Shown here in pieces: positions 43,606-51,952 of a DNA stretch of 64,000 bases (position 1 is the stretch's first letter; each line of letters starts with the position of its first letter). The notes beneath the pieces were generated by a model. That model was not told where the DNA came from, did not search any database, and worked only from the letters and a program-made list of their open reading frames with translations. This stretch comes from Sphingomonas mali NBRC 15500. GTDB taxonomy: Bacteria; Pseudomonadota; Alphaproteobacteria; Sphingomonadales; Sphingomonadaceae. A program made the translations under genes and the position numbers. The stretch is taken from positions 186,001-250,000 of the forward strand of contig NZ_BCYX01000001.1 of NCBI RefSeq assembly GCF_001598415.1. The letters are read 5' to 3'.

Positions 43606-45516
43606 ATGAGATATCTCTTGATGTGGCGCGCCGTGACGATGCCCCTTCTGGTGGTCCTCGCGCCAACCATGGCCGCCACCCCCGCCTTCGCGGCGAGCAA
43701 GATCGCCACGCCGAGGGACAAGTCGACCGCTGCTTCGATCGACAGCAGGGATGCCGATGATCTCGCCGATTTCGACCGCCGGGCCAGGATGGCGCGCGAG
43801 CTCGGGGCAACCGAGGTGGTCGTCACCGAAGGGCTTCCGATCGCTTATTGGGAATTGGACGCCGACGATCCCTATCCGGCGTGGTTCGCGCACCACGCTA
43901 CCCTGTTCAAGATGTTCCCGCCCGCGGCAGTCCGTCCGTTCATGGACGGGGCCTATGCGGCGCGCGTCCAGCGCATCGTCACGCAGCGCTGCCAGATTCT
44001 CGGCAAATACGATCTGAAGGCGATCTGGAGCGCGAACGAACCCGGCGTCCTGCCTGAGGCCTTCTTCGCCGCCCATCCCGAATATCGCGGCCCGCGCATC
44101 GACCAGGTCACGAGATCGAAGAAGGTCTATTTCGCGCCGAACGTGGCGAATCCCGATGTGCTGGCCATGTACCGCGAGGCGACCACCGCGCTCGTGTCGG
44201 CATGCCCGCAGATCGAGACGTTTCTGTGGGTCACGACCGACGCCGGGTCGGGCTTCGATTGGGCGCCTGGCCTGTATCCCGGCGCGAATGGCGCATCGGA
44301 AAACCGCGACGTGCCGCTCGCCGACAGAGTGGTCGGCTTCATGACCAACATTCAGCAGGCGGCAGCCACGTCGGGGCACCGGATCCGCATCAACATCAAT
44401 CAGATACCGCCACGGCCCTGGATGATCGCGACCTTTAGTCCGGACGTGCTCGAAAATATCCAGCGCAAGCTCCCGACCGATCTCGCCGTAAACGGCAAGG
44501 AAGGTCCTGACGGACGCCCCTTCGAGACCGGCATCACCCGTATCGATGACGGCGCCTTCTCCCCGGTCGTCGGCCTCGTCGTTCCGAGTTTCGATCCCGT
44601 CGCCAGGTCGAGCGGTGCTCACAAAGCCTATCTGCTCGGCGATCGTGAAAGTGAGGATTTCTCCTTCCGGCTGCTCAGGTCGACGCGGGATCAGCCGATG
44701 GCGACGACAGTCGAGCGGATCGCCGCGCTGCGGCGGTTCGCGGTGTCGGAAGTGGGTGACGACCAAGCCGACACCCTGATCGACGCCTGGAGCGCGTTGA
44801 ACGATGTCCGCAAATATCTCGAAATGCTCGAATTCGGTCCGATGCTGCGCATGGGCCATGTGCTCAATCGATGGATCGAGCGCCCGATGGTGCCGATCCC
44901 CGCCGAACTGACCGATGCCGAAAAGGCCGGCTATCGCCGCTTCCTCTTTCAGGCGGGGACGGAAGAGACGGCCTCCAATTTGGCCGACATCCAGGCAATG
45001 CGCATGTACGAAGGATGGGGCGCGCACCTGCTATTCCAACGCGCCATCGAGATATCCATGCCGCGCGTCCGGCGTGCGCAGAAGGATTTCGACGCTCTCG
45101 CCGCCTCGGCGACCACGCCCGACGCTGCGGACTATTGGCGGCTCACAAGCAAGCGCGTTCAGGCGCTAGGGTATTTGCTGCAGTCGGCCGACAACATGGT
45201 TGGCTATCAGGCTCAGCTCGATCGCGTCACGGGGCTGGGCGTGAAACCTGAAGCCCATCCGGTCCTGGGCGTGCAGAACGATTGGGCACGCGCCGATATG
45301 ATCAACACCGCGCGCCGCGAGATCGATACGGCAGTCTCGCTCGACAAGCTGATGTCGAGCAGCAGCCGCCCGCTGCTCGATCTCGCCGCCAGCGACAGCG
45401 AGGAGACGATCATGAAGCTAGGACCCAATTTCCAATCCGTGCTGCGGCAAAAGGTCCGCACCATGAATGCCCATTGGCGGGACTATGATCGGCTGTTCAC
45501 GATGCCCAACCCATGA
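43606..45516 (+). CDS. Secreted 636-residue protein of unknown function in the RG-I locus
   Basis: I do not recognise this as a characterised enzyme. It has a signal peptide (to about residue 29, ending AFAAS). The first half alternates strands and helices like a glycosidase barrel, with SANEPGVLPEAFFAAHPEYRGPR, YFAPNVANPDVLAMYREA and ETFLWVTTDAGSGFDW; the Glu in SANEPG and the Asp in TTDAGSG are possible catalytic acids. The second half is helical (LQSADNMVGYQAQLDRV). This layout distantly resembles alpha-glucuronidase-like or DUF4838-like barrels. It follows the exo-lyase-like gene by 59 bases on the same strand, with GGAGTAGGA before the ATG, so a role in RG-I or glucuronate-bearing side chains is a fair guess. 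Confidence 0.75.
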   Translation: MRYLLMWRAVTMPLLVVLAPTMAATPAFAASKIATPRDKSTAASIDSRDADDLADFDRRARMARELGATEVVVTEGLPIAYWELDADDPYPAWFAHHATLFKMFPPAAVRPFMDGAYAARVQRIVTQRCQILGKYDLKAIWSANEPGVLPEAFFAAHPEYRGPRIDQVTRSKKVYFAPNVANPDVLAMYREATTALVSACPQIETFLWVTTDAGSGFDWAPGLYPGANGASENRDVPLADRVVGFMTNIQQAAATSGHRIRININQIPPRPWMIATFSPDVLENIQRKLPTDLAVNGKEGPDGRPFETGITRIDDGAFSPVVGLVVPSFDPVARSSGAHKAYLLGDRESEDFSFRLLRSTRDQPMATTVERIAALRRFAVSEVGDDQADTLIDAWSALNDVRKYLEMLEFGPMLRMGHVLNRWIERPMVPIPAELTDAEKAGYRRFLFQAGTEETASNLADIQAMRMYEGWGAHLLFQRAIEISMPRVRRAQKDFDALAASATTPDAADYWRLTSKRVQALGYLLQSADNMVGYQAQLDRVTGLGVKPEAHPVLGVQNDWARADMINTARREIDTAVSLDKLMSSSSRPLLDLAASDSEETIMKLGPNFQSVLRQKVRTMNAHWRDYDRLFTMPNP

Positions 45517-45552
45517 TCGGGTGACGCTTCTTTCCGCCTGCCGAAACCAGAT

Positions 45553-46338
45553 CTAGTCGGAAGTGGACGCCCGATAGCCGAGCGAAGCACCGATGCTCGC
45601 CGCCGCCGCCTTTACGGGAGCGGCGAGCTCCTCGAGGACCTTGTCCGTCAGATAGGCCGCCGCCCCGGCGATGCTGATGGCAACGACGATATTGCCCTTG
45701 TCGTTCCGCACGGGCGCGGCGACGGATCGGACGAAGTCGCCCGCCTCGCTCTCGTGAAGCACTACGCCCCGCGCCCTGTTCTCCCGCATCGCGTCGAGCC
45801 AATCTTTCAGCTTCTTGGCGCTGGCCTGGGGCTTTTCGGCCTGGAAAAATTTGGTCAGCGCGTCTTCCGATTGGTCGAGCAATAGCGCCTTTCCGATGCC
45901 GGTCTCCACGATCAATCGCCGATCGCCGGGCGCTGTCGCCACTCGCAGGCGCTGCCGCCCGGTCACGCGGTCGAGATGGCGCGACCAGTCGCCCTCGCGC
46001 TTACCGAGGAAGACGCAATATCCGGTTTCGGCCGACAGCGCCTCGAGATGCGGCCTGGCGACCCGCACGTAATCGGTCTGCTCCTGCGCCATCGATCCGA
46101 GCTGGAGAAGCTTCGGGCCCAGCGAATAGCCGTCCGGCGTGATTGCAAGGTAGTCGCGCGCCCTCAGGGCTTGGGCAAGTCGATGGGTCGTCGATCGCGT
46201 GAGATCGAGATTTCGTGCCAAGTCAGCCGACTTCACCGGGCCGTTGATTACTTGGTCGAGAATGTCCAACGCGCGCATCAGCGACTGCGCGCCCTTTAAC
46301 GAAGCGTAAGGATCCTTGACGTCGGTATCTTTCGGCAT
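45553..46338 (-). CDS. IclR-family transcriptional regulator (KdgR-like)
   Basis: A 261-residue regulator. An N-terminal winged helix (about 15-75: SLMRALDILDQV, DLTRSTTHRLAQAL, GYSLGPKLLQLG) is followed by the IclR effector domain with the ETGYCVFLGKREG strand, IGKALLLD and the C-terminal RSVAAPVRNDKGNIVVAISIAG block. In enterobacteria the pectin repressor KdgR belongs to this family and responds to 2-keto-3-deoxygluconate, and its position between the unknown secreted protein and the oligogalacturonate lyase fits such a role. The effector is not known from sequence. It is convergent with the upstream gene. Confidence 0.9.
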   Translation of the reverse strand: MPKDTDVKDPYASLKGAQSLMRALDILDQVINGPVKSADLARNLDLTRSTTHRLAQALRARDYLAITPDGYSLGPKLLQLGSMAQEQTDYVRVARPHLEALSAETGYCVFLGKREGDWSRHLDRVTGRQRLRVATAPGDRRLIVETGIGKALLLDQSEDALTKFFQAEKPQASAKKLKDWLDAMRENRARGVVLHESEAGDFVRSVAAPVRNDKGNIVVAISIAGAAAYLTDKVLEELAAPVKAAAASIGASLGYRASTSD

Positions 46339-46631
46339 CGAATTCTATCTCCGCGCTAGCGCCAGCGCATTGGTGAGTGCTGATTAATTCCCTGGGGGTC
46401 GCCGGATGAGATAGTATCCTCCCCGCCCTTTCACTAGCGGTCCAGGGGAGGAAACGGAAGAGTCGCGCGCGGTTGCCATACGATCGTGGACTTGCGGGGA
46501 TCGCGGCTTTTCGCCGTCAGCGATGCCATCGCCGGTTTGCTGACGACGATCGACGAGAGTGCTCGATCGAAGCGCTGACCTCGACCTGCGGCAGGTGCCG
46601 GTCGCGGCGCACCCCCCGGGGCCATCGAGGA
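46339..46631. other. Intergenic region upstream of the IclR gene
   Basis: About 290 bases with no supported gene. Open frames exist on both strands (for example 46434-46625 reverse), but they have no ribosome site or recognisable family. The promoter of the IclR gene should lie near 46340-46420. No clear palindrome was found there. Confidence 0.4.
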
Positions 46632-47984
46632 TCACGAGCGCCGTTTCAAGGCGCTTTGGCGCGCGATCTCGACCGCGTAAATGCCCGGTTCCCCCTCCAT
46701 GTTCGACCGAAAGATGAGCCATTTGCCGTCCGGCGAGAAACGCGCGTTGGGTTCCAGCCGGTAATCCTGCCTGGACATGTCGACCAACTTTTCGCCATCC
46801 AACGTGCCGGGCGCGATCAACGTCTCCGACCCCGGCGCATGGATACCCGCAACATCGGGAATCGCCCTGGGGCGGAATAGGTAAAGCCATTTGCCGTCCG
46901 GTGCGTGCGCGACCATTTCGCTATCGCCACCGTCACCGGAGAATACGGTCTGGTCGGGTGAGATATTGTAATGGACCGACCATTGGTTGCGATCGACCTT
47001 GTACCAGCGCCGCTTGGCGGTCGCGAGGTCGTATCCCGCGAGCCAGAAAACTTCACCGCGCGGCGTTTGCAAATCGTACCAGATGGTCTTGCCGTCGGGC
47101 GACCAGAATTCGTGTCCGGCAATCTCCATGTTCATCGTACGATTATGGATCTTGGTCAGGCCGGTACCGTCTGTCCTGATCGTCCAGATCCGATCGACCT
47201 TGTGCCAGGGCCCCTCATGGCAAAACATCAGCAGGCCCGGGTCGGTGGGCGAGAATTGCAGGTGGTTGAGCCAGTCGGTCGACGCGATCACGGTCTTGCG
47301 CTGGCCCGTGCGGATATCGATCGTGAATATCTCCATCGGAATCTTGGCTTCGAGCCGTTCGTTGAGCCGTACTTCCTTCGCCTCGGCGAAGGTCAGCGGC
47401 TTACCGTCCGGGCCGTTGGCGGCATAAGGAGCTTGATCGAACCGGGCATCACGCCCCGCCACGCCCGGCTGAAGCGGCATCGCGCGTTCGGTCACTGCCC
47501 CTGCCAGCAAGGTCTCGTCGGCGTTGATCGTCGCGATGCCGCCGGCCGGCACGTCCGCGATCTTCCGTGTCCTTCCGCTGTCGATATCAGCCGCCCACAC
47601 CTCGATCGCGCCGGTCTGGCCATCGCGGTCCGCCGCCCCCGTCCCGCCGGCCGAGCGGCTGCGCGTCGCATAGTAGACTGTGCGTGTCTTGCGGCCGGTG
47701 AACAGCAATTGCAGTCCGTCGCCGGTCACGATGGGCGAAATTTTCCAGCTTTTCACGTCGACCGCGGCGATACCCTGCGCCGTCGAGATGACCATCTTGT
47801 CCCCTTGGGGGGCGAAGCTCTGCTGGTGGAAATAGAGGCTGGACATGCCCGGACCGGTCGAAATCCGGACGACGCGGTGGCCGGTCTTCGCATCGATCCA
47901 TTCGCGCGGCGTATCTGCAGCAGGCACTGCGGTCGACGCCGCGACAGCGGTCAAAGCGAGCAACCCGGCAGCTATCAGCTTCAT
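46632..47984 (-). CDS. Exported oligogalacturonate lyase, PL22
   Basis: A 450-residue seven-bladed beta-propeller that cleaves short oligogalacturonates to unsaturated uronates by beta-elimination. Signature segments are SSLYFHQQSFAPQGDKM, LQFSPTDPGLLMFCHEGPWHKVDRIW, GHEFWSPDGKTIWYD and WSVHYNISPD, which together hold the manganese-binding His/Gln cluster of the family. Classical Ogl is a cytoplasmic protein of about 390 residues. This one has a signal peptide (about 1-23, ending AVPAAD) and extra loops, so it is probably periplasmic. It lies downstream of the second pectin TonB receptor on the same strand, 113 bases after it. Confidence 0.92.
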   Translation of the reverse strand: MKLIAAGLLALTAVAASTAVPAADTPREWIDAKTGHRVVRISTGPGMSSLYFHQQSFAPQGDKMVISTAQGIAAVDVKSWKISPIVTGDGLQLLFTGRKTRTVYYATRSRSAGGTGAADRDGQTGAIEVWAADIDSGRTRKIADVPAGGIATINADETLLAGAVTERAMPLQPGVAGRDARFDQAPYAANGPDGKPLTFAEAKEVRLNERLEAKIPMEIFTIDIRTGQRKTVIASTDWLNHLQFSPTDPGLLMFCHEGPWHKVDRIWTIRTDGTGLTKIHNRTMNMEIAGHEFWSPDGKTIWYDLQTPRGEVFWLAGYDLATAKRRWYKVDRNQWSVHYNISPDQTVFSGDGGDSEMVAHAPDGKWLYLFRPRAIPDVAGIHAPGSETLIAPGTLDGEKLVDMSRQDYRLEPNARFSPDGKWLIFRSNMEGEPGIYAVEIARQSALKRRS

Positions 47985-48097
47985 ATCTTAACTCTCCAAA
48001 ACGGGCCGCGTCTGCCGCGCGGCCGATTGCTCACTGTTACCGTTTGGTCTCGTTCTCAGGTCGTCCCGGGCGGCGGCAGAATAAGTGTCCGGCTCGA

Positions 48098-51000
48098 TCA
48101 GAAACTATAGGCCGCCCCCAGAAACACAGAGCGTCCGGTCGTGCTGAAGACGCGCTGCGCCTTGCGATCCTTGCCGCTATATTGGTCGCCCTTCTGATCC
48201 GTGAGATTGAGGAAATCGCCCGTGATCTTGAACCGTTTCGTGATCGCGAACGACAGCGAGGCGTCGATGTTGGTGGTGCCGTAGCTGTAATAGCCATCCT
48301 CTACGCCGGGCTTGAACGGCATACCGATCAGATAGGCGCTGCGGTAGGCCGCCGAGACATGGGCCGAGAACCGTCCGTCATCGTAAAACAGCGTCGCGTT
48401 GACCGAGTGCGGCGAGACATTGACGAACTGATCATGGATTGCCGGAGCGTTGGGCGCCGTCGACAGGTAATAGAGCACGGACGACTTCACAAAGGTGTAG
48501 TTTACCGACGCCCCGAAATGCCCGAGGAATCCGGGCAGGAAGGTAAAGGGCTGCTGGAGATTGACCTCGACACCCTCGATATAGCCCCCCGCCGTATTGC
48601 GCGACCGGGTGACGGTGTAGATCGTCGCCGCGTCTTGGTTCTGAGGCAGGAGCTCGAGCGGCAAGCCGGTATTACCGAATGGTTCCTGCGAAGCCGTTGT
48701 CTGGATCGTGCTGCCGACATCCTTGTAGAATAAGGCGATGCCGTAAAACGCGCCCTTTTGCGGATAATATTCCAGGCTCAAATCGTAATTCTTTGCCCGA
48801 TACGGCTTGAGAAGCGGGTTGCCGATCGACGCACTTTGCGCACCGAAATTTGTATTGATCGACCCGCCGGGATTGAGGTTGCCCAAACCGGGACGCGCCA
48901 TGACTTTGGCCGCCGCGGCGCGCACGATCAAACGATCGGTGACCTCCAGCGAAACGTTTGCCGAGGGCAGGAAGTCGTCATATCCGTTGGGCACGCTGAC
49001 GCGCGTGCTGCCCGTAAAGCCTGCCGAAACGACATCGGTACGAACATAACGCAGGCCCAGATTGCCCCGCAGCGAGCGGCCGCCCAGAACGTCGAAGTCG
49101 AAATTGACCTGCCCGTAAAGCGCTTTGTCCTCCTCGCGCACGTCCCTGTTCTGCCCAAGCGCGGCGGAACTGTTGACGGTGAAATCGCCATATTTGTTGA
49201 CGCAATTGCACAGCAAATCGAGCTTGCTGATGAAGGCGTTGACGTCGGGCACCACCCAGCTTGTAACCGAGCCCGCTGGGAGGCCGAGGCCTTGCCCAAA
49301 GCCGGTCACGCTGGTGCTGAGCGCCGCCAGGTTCGGGAAGTCCGCGGCGAATTGCGCGAACCCGAACTTCGTCAGATCGGGGGCGTTGTTGGCGCTGACC
49401 GCGGGCCGCTGGTTCTGACGCGCGTTGAAATTGAACCTTTTGTACTGCGCGCCGCCCTTGAACGACAAAGCGCCGCTCGCGCGATAGGTGAAGTTGGCGG
49501 CAGCGGTGAACAGATTGTTCTTCACGCGCGCATTCACCAACCGGATATCCGGCGTGAGGCCGGTTCCCGCGTTAGTGAACGTAACGTTCGCGGCGTTATT
49601 GACGTCGTAGCCGTAGTCGATCAGCGGGCGCCGGCTGTCATCGCGAGCGTCGAAGCTATAGCCGTTTTTGTTGAAGCCATCATAGGAAATGAAGACGTCA
49701 TACGGCTGATTGAAATCCGATCCGGCGGCACCGATTTTCGCGTCAAATGTCAGGTCGTCAGATAGAGTTTCTTTCAAGGTAAGTCCGAATTCGTACGTCT
49801 TTGTACGAGTCTTGCTGACCTCCTGGATCTGCTTGATGTCGACATTGTTGAGTTTCATGTAATCGACCTGCCCGGTCGGATCGACATTGACATCGATCAG
49901 TTGCGTATCGACGCGACCCGCGAACAACGGGAATGCAGCGCTCGCTCCGTTGACGTTACGATTGTTCGACGCCAGCGACAGCGCGAAGTCCTTGCGATTC
50001 TGATCGAATTGCGAATAGACGCCGTCCAGCGTGATCTGCGTTTTCTCGGACGGTTTGTACTGTAGCGCGACCGTGATGCCGAGCCGTTTCTGGTCTAGGG
50101 TGAACCGCCCCAGCCCTGGATTTCTCGGCAGGAAGACGTTCGGCTGGTTGACCTTTGAATAAGCGGCGTCGTTCGAGGGGATTCCGGAGAAACACTGGTT
50201 GGCCGGCCGATTGCCCGTTCCGGAAAGCGGATTCACGTACGGAATTGGCGTATTCACCACCTGGCTGCCAGGCTGGTTGGGATCGTCTGTCGCGCGCCCG
50301 CAAAAGCCGTTGAGCGCGTCCGAATAGTCCGATTGCGACGTATCGCTATAGCCGTCTTCCTGCGCTTTCCGCGTGCTGTAAGCGACCGAGACGAGCGCGC
50401 CGAAATCGCCGAACGTGTCGCTTATCAGACCAGCGACGCGCGGAGCGAAGGTCTTGTTATTGTCGTAATAGGCACCCTGGCCCGAAACCGCGAAACGAAA
50501 GCCCTTCTTATCGAATGGGTGCGCCGTTTGAAGATCGATCGTCGCGGCCAGCGATCCTTCGTCCATGTCCGCCGATTGCGACTTGCTGACGGTGACGCCG
50601 CTGAACAATTCGGACGCAAACGTGGAGAAATCGAAGCCGCGCGTACGGTTGATCCCGGCAACCTGGCCCAAGGTCGATCCGGTGGTCGCGGAATAGGCCT
50701 CGATCCCGTTGAGCAGGGTTCGAACGAAATCGCCGCCGAGCCCGCGAACGGTGACGTTCCGTCCTTCACCGCCATCTCTCGTGATCGAAACGCCGGGAAT
50801 GCGCTGGATCGACTCGGCAAGGTTGGCATCGGGGAAGCTGGCCATGTCGTCGGCCTTGATGACGTCGACGATATTGACCGAGCTGCGCTTGCTGTCGATC
50901 GCGCTTTCGAGCGAGGCGCGGTAGCTGGTTATGACGATGTCGTTGGGGACGCTTGCGCCCTGATCGCCGGGCGCCGCCTGTTCGGGCTGCTTATCGGTGG

Positions 51001-51133
51001 CGGAACCGGCCGGTGGCGTTGCTTGCGCCCAGGCAGTGCCGGAAAAACCGATCGACGCCGACGCCGTGGCCAGCGCCAGAAGCGACGGCCGCAGAATCAG
51101 CGCACGGCTCCAACCAATGCTCTTTGAAGTCAT
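48098..51133 (-). CDS. TonB-dependent receptor (second carbohydrate-type receptor)
   Basis: A 1011-residue outer-membrane receptor. A long signal peptide (to GTAWAQ, about residue 37) is followed by a Gln/Ala/Pro linker, the TonB-box-like NDIVITSYRASLESAI, and a plug with NIVDVIKADDMASFPDANLAESIQRIPGVSITRDGGEG, typical of carbohydrate receptors in this group. The barrel ends FLGAAYSF. I choose the ATG at 51133 (MTSKSIGWS) because AGAGG lies nine bases upstream. ATGs at 51139 and 51142 sit on that site. The oligogalacturonate lyase gene is directly downstream, so galacturonate oligomers are the probable cargo. Confidence 0.91.
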   Translation of the reverse strand: MTSKSIGWSRALILRPSLLALATASASIGFSGTAWAQATPPAGSATDKQPEQAAPGDQGASVPNDIVITSYRASLESAIDSKRSSVNIVDVIKADDMASFPDANLAESIQRIPGVSITRDGGEGRNVTVRGLGGDFVRTLLNGIEAYSATTGSTLGQVAGINRTRGFDFSTFASELFSGVTVSKSQSADMDEGSLAATIDLQTAHPFDKKGFRFAVSGQGAYYDNNKTFAPRVAGLISDTFGDFGALVSVAYSTRKAQEDGYSDTSQSDYSDALNGFCGRATDDPNQPGSQVVNTPIPYVNPLSGTGNRPANQCFSGIPSNDAAYSKVNQPNVFLPRNPGLGRFTLDQKRLGITVALQYKPSEKTQITLDGVYSQFDQNRKDFALSLASNNRNVNGASAAFPLFAGRVDTQLIDVNVDPTGQVDYMKLNNVDIKQIQEVSKTRTKTYEFGLTLKETLSDDLTFDAKIGAAGSDFNQPYDVFISYDGFNKNGYSFDARDDSRRPLIDYGYDVNNAANVTFTNAGTGLTPDIRLVNARVKNNLFTAAANFTYRASGALSFKGGAQYKRFNFNARQNQRPAVSANNAPDLTKFGFAQFAADFPNLAALSTSVTGFGQGLGLPAGSVTSWVVPDVNAFISKLDLLCNCVNKYGDFTVNSSAALGQNRDVREEDKALYGQVNFDFDVLGGRSLRGNLGLRYVRTDVVSAGFTGSTRVSVPNGYDDFLPSANVSLEVTDRLIVRAAAAKVMARPGLGNLNPGGSINTNFGAQSASIGNPLLKPYRAKNYDLSLEYYPQKGAFYGIALFYKDVGSTIQTTASQEPFGNTGLPLELLPQNQDAATIYTVTRSRNTAGGYIEGVEVNLQQPFTFLPGFLGHFGASVNYTFVKSSVLYYLSTAPNAPAIHDQFVNVSPHSVNATLFYDDGRFSAHVSAAYRSAYLIGMPFKPGVEDGYYSYGTTNIDASLSFAITKRFKITGDFLNLTDQKGDQYSGKDRKAQRVFSTTGRSVFLGAAYSF

Positions 51134-51541
51134 CCCCATCATCCTCTCGCGAAGAGGCACCTTCGGTGAGCGCCTCTCTTTTCATTTCGGATGCGCCATC
51201 GACAGTTGAGCCACCCCCTCCAGGGCGAAAACACTGCGAGGTTCGCATCACCTCCCATGCGCCATCACGCGCATCCCAATTGTCCGACAGATTACTCCGC
51301 GCTGTAAAGACCAAATATTGCGCTCACGTCCCATATTGTAGGAAAATGTGAAGTTTTTTGCGCGTTGAAGCGCTTTGGGGCCGTACGATGCTGTTCGGGC
51401 AAACCTGGCGTGAGGGGCGGCAAGTCGGCCGCGACTCTCGCGATCACTTGGACGCGCACTTGGTGAGGAGGTCTCTCGGCAACGCGCGCGTGGCGCACGA
51501 TCAAGTTGCCAGCCGACGTCGCGCGTTCTTGCCCAACCGGG
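51134..51541. other. Upstream region of the second TonB receptor
   Basis: About 400 bases with no supported gene. The reverse strand at 51331-51352 reads CACATTTTCCTACAATATGG, which shares TTTTCC and CAATATG with the esterase/exo-lyase divergent region at 40558-40571. A small open frame at 51358-51585 has no ribosome site or recognisable sequence. Confidence 0.4.
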
Positions 51542-51570
51542 TTGGCACGGCCACTCAGATTAGCTATACC
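51542..51570 (+). promoter_or_regulatory. Probable sigma-70-type promoter for the XRE-SulP genes
   Basis: TTGGCA (51542-51547) and TATACC (51565-51570) are separated by exactly 17 bases and lie about 60 bases upstream of the XRE start. Both hexamers are close to consensus. Confidence 0.55.
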
Positions 51571-51585
51571 ATGTCTGATAGTTAA

Positions 51586-51619
51586 TGCATAAGCATGCAA
51601 TTTGATGTTTCATACATCA
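51586..51619. promoter_or_regulatory. Palindromes upstream of the XRE gene, likely autoregulatory operator
   Basis: TGATGT-TTCAT-ACATCA (51603-51619) is a perfect six-base inverted repeat ending ten bases before the XRE start, and TGCAT-AAGC-ATGCA (51586-51599) is a second one just upstream. XRE-family regulators commonly bind such repeats near their own start. Confidence 0.5.
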
Positions 51620-51628
51620 CGAGGAACG

Positions 51629-51952
51629 ATGATCACGTCCCAGCAAATGCGCGCGGCCCGCGCCCTTCTCGAGATTGACCAGCGCCAACTCGCCGACCTC
51701 GCGGGACTGTCGCTGCCGACCATCCAGCGCATGGAGGCATCGGACGGCCAGGTGCGCGGTGTCGTGGATACGCTGGTCAAGGTGATTTCCGCGCTCGAGC
51801 GTGCCGGCATCGAACTGATCGGAGAGAATGCGCCGAGCGTTGGCGTGGGGCGCGGCGTGCGGCTGAAAGAGACGCTAAGCGGAGACTCGCTCAAACGCGT
51901 GCCATCCATGATGTTCGACCAGGCATCCGGAGCCAATGGCAGTGCTGCATGA
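51629..51952 (+). CDS. XRE-family helix-turn-helix regulator
   Basis: A 107-residue Cro/CI-type DNA-binding protein. The helix-turn-helix covers about residues 5-60 (MRAARALLEIDQRQLADLAGLSLPTIQRMEAS). The following segment VVDTLVKVISALERAGIELIGEN is the usual short tail of small XRE regulators. GAGGAAC lies five bases before the ATG at 51629. The last 17 bases overlap the SulP gene, so the regulator and transporter are cotranslated. It probably controls its own operon through the palindromes immediately upstream. Confidence 0.88.
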   Translation: MITSQQMRAARALLEIDQRQLADLAGLSLPTIQRMEASDGQVRGVVDTLVKVISALERAGIELIGENAPSVGVGRGVRLKETLSGDSLKRVPSMMFDQASGANGSAA

